Shown here in pieces: positions 6,290 to 10,046 of a DNA stretch of 10,046 nt. The stretch is from an uncultured Lachnospiraceae bacterium. Lineage in GTDB: Bacteria > Bacillota > Clostridia > Lachnospirales > Lachnospiraceae. Every line of letters begins with the position of its first letter. Position 1 is the first letter of the stretch. The position numbers and the translations under genes are program-made. Under the pieces are notes generated by a model. It saw only the letters and a list, made by a program, of their open reading frames with translations, was not told the DNA's origin and did not search any database. The DNA lies in NCBI GenBank assembly GCA_902803305.1, contig CADCPL010000210.1:1-10046 (forward strand). Direction: 5' to 3'.

Positions 6290-7356
6290 AGATAGTACTC
6301 GGTATAGCGATACTGGCTGTGATAATCATAACGCATGAGTTCGGACACTATCTCATCGCAAGGATCAACGGAATAGAGGTAGTGGAGTTCACGATAGGTT
6401 TCGGACCCAAGCTCATAGGATGGAAGACAAAGAGCGGGACCAAATTCTCGATAAGGCTGATCATGCTCGGAGCAGCATGTGTTTTTGACGATCTGGATGC
6501 GGGAACTGATGAGGATACAGACCTCGCTTCGATGATCGCCAATTCGTCGTTCAGAAAAGCAAATGTATGGTCGAGGATAGCGACCACCCTGGCAGGACCT
6601 TTTTTTAACCTGCTGCTTGCGTTTGTGCTCGGACTGTTCCTGATGAATTATATCGATATGCCGGATACCGTGGTAACTGAGGTAAATACCGACGGAGCGG
6701 CATATGCTGCAGGCATCAGGGAAGGCGATAAGATCATCAGCGTTAACGGGAGCAGGTGCTACCTGTATCCCGAGGTTTCAACGGCCGTCGAGCTCGGGTA
6801 CGGCAAACCTCTTACCATCGTGTATGAACATGAGGGTGAGAAAAAGAAGGTAGAAGTCATCCCGAAGATGAACAATGAATACGGAAGGTTCATGATAGGC
6901 GTTACATTCGGCGGGCAGGAGCCTGCGGAAAAAGGCGCGATCGATATAGTAAAGTCAAGCTACCTGTATGTCAGGTATATGGTCAAGATGACATTCTCCA
7001 GTGTCAGGATGCTCTTTACCGGCCAGGCCAAAGTGTCTGATGTTGCAGGCCCTGTCGGCGCTGCGCAGATAGTTGGTGAAGAGTATGACAGCGCCAAGGA
7101 GATGGGAGCGCTTGCAGTAGTTGTGAGTATGCTCAATATCGCGCTGCTGTTGTCTGCCAATATAGGGATAGTCAATCTGTTCCCGGTCCCCGCATTTGAC
7201 GGTGGAAAGCTTCTGTTCCTTCTGTATGAGGCGATCCGCGGCAAACCTGCCGATGCAAAAGTGGAGGGTGCGATCCAGCTTGTCGGCATAGGACTTCTGC
7301 TTGCACTTCTCGTACTTGTTATGTACAACGATATTTCAAGATTATTTGTCGGATAA
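6286..7356 (+). CDS. rseP: Site-2-type intramembrane zinc metalloprotease (RseP/RasP family)
   Basis: This 356-residue membrane protease has HEFGH (H17, E18, H21) in the first membrane helix, a second helix after LAGPFFNLLLA (102-112), a PDZ domain (about 125-200, with AAGIREGDKIISVNG) and the second zinc motif NLFPVPAFDGGKL (297-309, D305) before the last helices. Family members cut membrane-embedded substrates such as anti-sigma factors and spent signal peptides; RasP and RseP are the known examples. The substrate here is unknown. The segment after the first helix reads RLIMLGAACVFDDLD, unlike the more usual PLGGYVKM loop. Start is TTG with a good ribosome site, overlapping dxr by 4 bases. 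It is the last gene before a strong terminator. Confidence 0.95.
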   Translation: MKIVLGIAILAVIIITHEFGHYLIARINGIEVVEFTIGFGPKLIGWKTKSGTKFSIRLIMLGAACVFDDLDAGTDEDTDLASMIANSSFRKANVWSRIATTLAGPFFNLLLAFVLGLFLMNYIDMPDTVVTEVNTDGAAYAAGIREGDKIISVNGSRCYLYPEVSTAVELGYGKPLTIVYEHEGEKKKVEVIPKMNNEYGRFMIGVTFGGQEPAEKGAIDIVKSSYLYVRYMVKMTFSSVRMLFTGQAKVSDVAGPVGAAQIVGEEYDSAKEMGALAVVVSMLNIALLLSANIGIVNLFPVPAFDGGKLLFLLYEAIRGKPADAKVEGAIQLVGIGLLLALLVLVMYNDISRLFVG

Positions 7357-7377
7357 AACCCATATGACATTTTAAAC

Positions 7378-7418
7378 AAAAAGCCGATCGTTCGCTGATG
7401 CGAAAATCGGCTTTTTTT
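7378..7418 (+). terminator. Rho-independent terminator ending the operon after rseP
   Basis: The outer stem AGCCGAT (7382-7388) pairs with ATCGGCT (7406-7412), extended by A:T pairs from the flanking A and T runs. An inner stem TTCGC (7391-7395) pairs with GCGAA (7400-7404). Seven T follow at 7412-7418. It starts about 20 bases after the rseP stop. The matching A-run at the 5' side means it could also work weakly on the other strand. Confidence 0.93.
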
Positions 7419-7433
7419 ATATTTTTCACGATC

Positions 7434-7469
7434 AAAAAACGCCCGAAAGGCCTTAATATTACGGGTGTT
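7434..7469 (-). terminator. Minus-strand-facing terminator-like hairpin
   Basis: AACGCCCG (7438-7445) pairs with CGGGTGTT (7462-7469) over 8 bp including one G:T. The loop of 16 bases contains the palindrome AAGGCCTT (7447-7454). Six A at 7434-7439 become a T-run after the hairpin when read on the minus strand. On the + strand only TTCTTGT follows, which is a poor tract. No minus-strand gene ends nearby in the window. Confidence 0.55.
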
Positions 7470-7500
7470 CTTGTATTGGTGTAGAAACTGACAAACGTCC

Positions 7501-7530
7501 TTGACCGAGGGGAGATTATGGGTTTATTTT
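7501..7530 (+). promoter_or_regulatory. Possible promoter of the kinase gene
   Basis: TTGACC (7501-7506) and TATTTT (7525-7530) are 18 bases apart, close to sigma-A spacing, with a predicted start near 7537 and the kinase ATG at 7570. The -10 is imperfect. Some promoter is needed here because a strong terminator precedes the gene. It conflicts with the mini-ORF at 7518-7553, which this promoter would not transcribe whole. Confidence 0.4.
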
Positions 7531-7553
7531 GGGAGCACAGGTGGACAGTGTGA
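7518..7553 (+). CDS. Possible 11-residue leader peptide with two Trp codons
   Basis: An ATG at 7518 with GGGGAG just upstream (7509-7514, spacing 3) opens a frame MGLFWEHRWTV that stops at TGA 7551-7553, 16 bases before the kinase start. Two of eleven codons are TGG. It has a plausible ribosome site and position for a leader peptide, but it is short enough to arise by chance, and I see no strong terminator/antiterminator pair between it and the kinase. Confidence 0.25.
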   Translation: MGLFWEHRWTV

Positions 7554-7569
7554 CGATAAAGGAGTCAGA

Positions 7570-9012
7570 ATGCCGGAAGCAGGAACAGTCATTGATTCAA
7601 GATATGAGATAATCCGTAAGATAGGTGAGGGCGGCACGAGCAGTGTTTATCTTGCAGCCGATCGTCATGTCGGAAGACGCATAGCGATGAAGATCCTTGA
7701 CAGGAAGAGTATAGGTGCTTATGCGTTTGCAAGGACTGAGATCGAATCACTGCGGCGTGTTAAGTTCCCGTTGTTTCCGAGCATCCATGATGCCTTCTCT
7801 GACAAAAGGAACATTTATATAGTCAGCGACTATGTTGCCGGAAGCTCTCTGTGGAGCATGTGCAGAGGAAGAGGGATGCCGAGAGAGCAGAGCCTTCGCC
7901 TGGCAGCCTCGATCATGGAAGCCCTCGCATATCTTCATGATATGAAAAGACCCATACTGTATCTCGATCTTAAACCGGAGAACGTGATCGTATCGGAGGA
8001 CGGACTGCCGCATCTTATAGATTTCGGGATAGCAGGATGGCTGGCAGACCATCACATTCCCGTAGGAACGATCGGGTATTCACCTCCGGAACAGTATATG
8101 AAGGATGAAGAGCCTGATGAGAGAGCAGATATATATGCGTTTGGAATGACGTACTATGCGATCAGGCACGGGCGGCCTCCCGACAGGGATCCGCAGACAG
8201 CTCTTTATGATATCAGGCATTCAACAATACTTTGCTCGTCGGAAAAATCATTTCTTATCAGGTGCTGTGCGATATCAAGAGAAGACAGATTCAGCACGGC
8301 AGATGAAGTACGAAGACAGATAGATCACATCAGATCGATCCCGGGGAGGATCAGAAAGATCTTTTTTTACTCCTCAATAATCATAGGAATATCAATAGCA
8401 TGCGTATGCTTGATCGGCAGAATGATCAAAAAAGAAAGGCAGAATGAAGCAGCTGCAAAGCTCGTTGCCGCCTCTTCCGGATACATGGAGGAAGGAAGCT
8501 ATACTCCCGAGGGACTGGGCGTGATAAGAGCATGTATAAACAGCGGTACCCTGTCCGAAGAATGCGAGCAGGAATTCATATTTGAGCTTGCCATGGGTTC
8601 GATGCTCGTTTCGCATGATTACAGGACGGCCGCAGCATATTTTTCCAGGCTCGACAGGGACAGGTACCGGGAAGTGCCAGAGTATATAGAACTTTGCAAT
8701 ATTCAGAGCAGATTTGATTATGATCCGGAAACCGCAGAGAACGTAACGGGCAGACTGTTTGCGGATATCGTAAAGAGAGCGCCTTCCAAGATGAAATACG
8801 AGAATATGATCTTTATTGCGGGATGTTATGAGAATTATGATCCGGATCCGGAAGCGGGTCTGTCAAAAGCCCTGTCGGTCCTGAAGATGGCAAAAAACGA
8901 ACTTGACGGTCTGGATGAATATCAGGATATGAAGGACAGGATAGGGCAGCTGATAACTGTTAAGGAAGAAAAGATAAAAGTAAAACGAAAGATAGGAGAG
9001 AGGCATGAATAA
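7570..9012 (+). CDS. Transmembrane serine/threonine protein kinase with non-PASTA outer domain
   Basis: This 480-residue protein carries a Hanks-type kinase domain (about 11-258), one membrane helix (about 264-285) and a C-terminal region of about 195 residues. Kinase motifs are the Gly loop GEGGTSS (19-25), K41, a C-helix Glu (E57), YLDLKPEN (131-138, D133, N138), DFG (151-153), SPPE (171-174) and D187. The catalytic loop has YLD in place of HRD, so it lacks the usual arginine. The outer part has none of the PASTA repeats of PrkC/PknB; it looks helical and faintly TPR-like (about 340-378 and 410-445). The ATG at 7570 was chosen because AAAGGAG (7558-7564) precedes it and the product starts just before the kinase fold; an in-frame TTG at 7501 lacks this support. 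It probably senses something outside and phosphorylates cytoplasmic proteins; targets are unknown. Confidence 0.9.
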   Translation: MPEAGTVIDSRYEIIRKIGEGGTSSVYLAADRHVGRRIAMKILDRKSIGAYAFARTEIESLRRVKFPLFPSIHDAFSDKRNIYIVSDYVAGSSLWSMCRGRGMPREQSLRLAASIMEALAYLHDMKRPILYLDLKPENVIVSEDGLPHLIDFGIAGWLADHHIPVGTIGYSPPEQYMKDEEPDERADIYAFGMTYYAIRHGRPPDRDPQTALYDIRHSTILCSSEKSFLIRCCAISREDRFSTADEVRRQIDHIRSIPGRIRKIFFYSSIIIGISIACVCLIGRMIKKERQNEAAAKLVAASSGYMEEGSYTPEGLGVIRACINSGTLSEECEQEFIFELAMGSMLVSHDYRTAAAYFSRLDRDRYREVPEYIELCNIQSRFDYDPETAENVTGRLFADIVKRAPSKMKYENMIFIAGCYENYDPDPEAGLSKALSVLKMAKNELDGLDEYQDMKDRIGQLITVKEEKIKVKRKIGERHE

Positions 9013-10046
9013 AAGAAAAAAGATAAAGGACAGGGTGATGATACTCCTCATCATCACTGCAAATATCATGATCATGTGTACCGAAGTGTATGCAGGATCG
9101 CCTTATACGGGCGCGGAGAGCAGGTTTTTCAGATCGGTTGATGATAGTGTTCCGCAAAAAGATCCGCCGGATTACCCGAATACGACAGCACTTGATACAA
9201 GGAGAATACAATGCGGGTATAGTTTTCATCTTGAATATGCCACGAGGGGAACGGAAAAGACAACAACCAAAGAATACAGGATACTGCCATACGGAGCGGA
9301 ATACATATGGTTTGGAACGCCTTACATATCATGTGCGAAATGTCAGGCGAAAATGGAAAGTTCTTCGCTTTATACATCAAGGATATTTATTGAGGATGAT
9401 GCCGGAAACGAGCTTGCCTCAAGAAACGGGCTGATGCTGACGGCTGAAGATCTTGATCATGTGAACATGCCGGTCTATGCGCGTGTGGCGCTTGAACTGA
9501 CACAGACACCGGCAGATGAGATATGCCCCGATTGTAAGCGTTATCCGGGTGATCTGATAGCCGTAGACGGGATGTATATCATGAGAAAGACTATAATGTA
9601 TGATATTCCGTCATCTGTTACGGGCGAGCACGGAAAGAGTGCAGATGTATCGCTTAACATGTCAAGGTATATCAATACGAGCGGAGATAATCTTTCTTCA
9701 TATAAGTGGATGATGAAGGACTCGGGAGTATGGAAGGAGATAAATGATACTTCGGGATCATACGGAGAGTCATACAGTGGCAGCAATACTCCGCATCTTC
9801 ATATAGACAGTCTGGACAGCCGTATGAAGAACATCGAATACAGCTGCAGACTTCAGGGGACGGATGGAACCTACATGACAGCACCCGCCGTTCTAAACGT
9901 ATCGCCGGCACCGACGCCGACACCGACACCGACGCCAACGCCGACACCGACACCGACGCCGACGCCGACACCGACACCAAGGCCGACAGCGACACCGACG
10001 CCGACACCGACGCCAAGGCCGACAGCGACACCGACGCCGACACCGA
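9005..10046 (+). CDS. Secreted Cys-containing protein with Pro-Thr repeat tract, 3' end missing
   Basis: The frame is open from ATG 9005 to the window edge (347 residues seen). It begins with a signal peptide: KRKKIKDR, a hydrophobic run (11-24) and a likely cut after VYA30. The next part (31-200) matches no family I recognise. It has Cys at 70 and two CxxC pairs, CAKC (110-113) and CPDC (174-177). Residues about 203-299 look Ig-like, with SYKWMMKDSGVWKEI and a later IEYSCRLQG before a closing strand. From 301 a Pro-Thr run with PRPTAT units continues past the edge, a typical glycosylated or wall-spanning linker. The ribosome site is GGAG (8995-8998). The start overlaps the kinase gene by 8 bases, so the two are co-expressed. 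Function is unknown; a surface partner or ligand of the kinase is inference. Confidence 0.8.
   Translation, partial: MNKRKKIKDRVMILLIITANIMIMCTEVYAGSPYTGAESRFFRSVDDSVPQKDPPDYPNTTALDTRRIQCGYSFHLEYATRGTEKTTTKEYRILPYGAEYIWFGTPYISCAKCQAKMESSSLYTSRIFIEDDAGNELASRNGLMLTAEDLDHVNMPVYARVALELTQTPADEICPDCKRYPGDLIAVDGMYIMRKTIMYDIPSSVTGEHGKSADVSLNMSRYINTSGDNLSSYKWMMKDSGVWKEINDTSGSYGESYSGSNTPHLHIDSLDSRMKNIEYSCRLQGTDGTYMTAPAVLNVSPAPTPTPTPTPTPTPTPTPTPTPTPRPTATPTPTPTPRPTATPTPTP
9911..10046 (+). repeat. Tandem Pro-Thr codon repeat with 36-base higher-order unit
   Basis: The basic unit is 6 bases, ccgaca or ccgacg (Pro-Thr), repeated from 9911 with few exceptions. From 9977 a longer unit of 36 bases (12 codons, PRPTATPTPTPT) appears: 9977-10012 is repeated identically over the 34 bases at 10013-10046. 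The markers are cca-agg (Pro-Arg, at 9977 and 10013) and gcg (Ala, at 9989 and 10025). The array runs off the window, so copy number is unknown. All changes by unit keep the frame. Confidence 0.92.

Noticed and set aside
7501..7569. Longer kinase start at TTG 7501
   Set aside because: The added 23 residues resemble no kinase N-terminus, the region has promoter-like bases, and ATG 7570 has a clear AAAGGAG site.
9672..10043. Minus-strand Ser/Ala/Val repeat frame at the window end
   Set aside because: It is the reverse complement of the Pro-Thr repeat; the + strand frame has a signal peptide and ribosome site.
9977..10046. 36-base repeats as a CRISPR array
   Set aside because: The units abut with no unique spacers and stay in one coding frame; this is a protein repeat.

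Overview
The window most likely comes from a Gram-positive anaerobe of the Lachnospiraceae (Clostridia). The gene order pyrH-frr-uppS-cdsA-dxr-rseP is the standard Bacillota block, and the RRF and UMP kinase wording resembles that family as I remember it. Strong AGGAGG-type ribosome sites, frequent ATA (Ile) and AGG/AGA (Arg) codons and roughly mid-40s to 50% GC also fit. This assignment rests on recalled protein wording, not on a search.

Layout. Bases 1-168 are the 3' end of a CAP/SCP-domain protein, closed by a clear terminator (187-218). A near-consensus sigma-A-type promoter (246-274) then starts a tightly packed run of eight + strand genes: a membrane-anchored, coiled-coil CE4 polysaccharide deacetylase (297-1226), a bactofilin with a long Pro/Ala-rich N-terminal half (1247-2236), pyrH, frr, uppS, cdsA, dxr and rseP (ending at 7356). 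Gaps are 46 bases or less and two junctions overlap. No convincing terminator interrupts the run until 7378-7418, so it could be one transcript. A pair of mutually exclusive hairpins sits between frr and uppS.

How these genes fit together. uppS makes the undecaprenyl carrier for cell-wall precursors, dxr commits carbon to the isoprenoids that feed uppS, cdsA makes CDP-diacylglycerol for phospholipids, and rseP is an intramembrane protease. pyrH and frr supply UDP/UTP and ribosome recycling. The deacetylase and bactofilin at the front would add wall modification and a cytoskeletal scaffold, so the run reads as an envelope-growth operon with an unusual head. The rpsB-tsf pair common before pyrH is absent.

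Bases 7357-7569 hold the operon terminator, a second hairpin that looks like a terminator for the minus strand, a possible promoter, and an 11-codon mini-ORF with two Trp codons. A second + strand unit follows: a transmembrane Ser/Thr kinase with no PASTA repeats and a predicted helical outer domain (7570-9012). It overlaps by 8 bases a secreted protein (9005 to the window end) with a signal peptide, CxxC pairs, a possible Ig-like region and a Pro-Thr repeat tract with a 36-base higher-order period. This kinase/secreted-protein pair is the least explained part of the window and the best candidate for an undescribed system.
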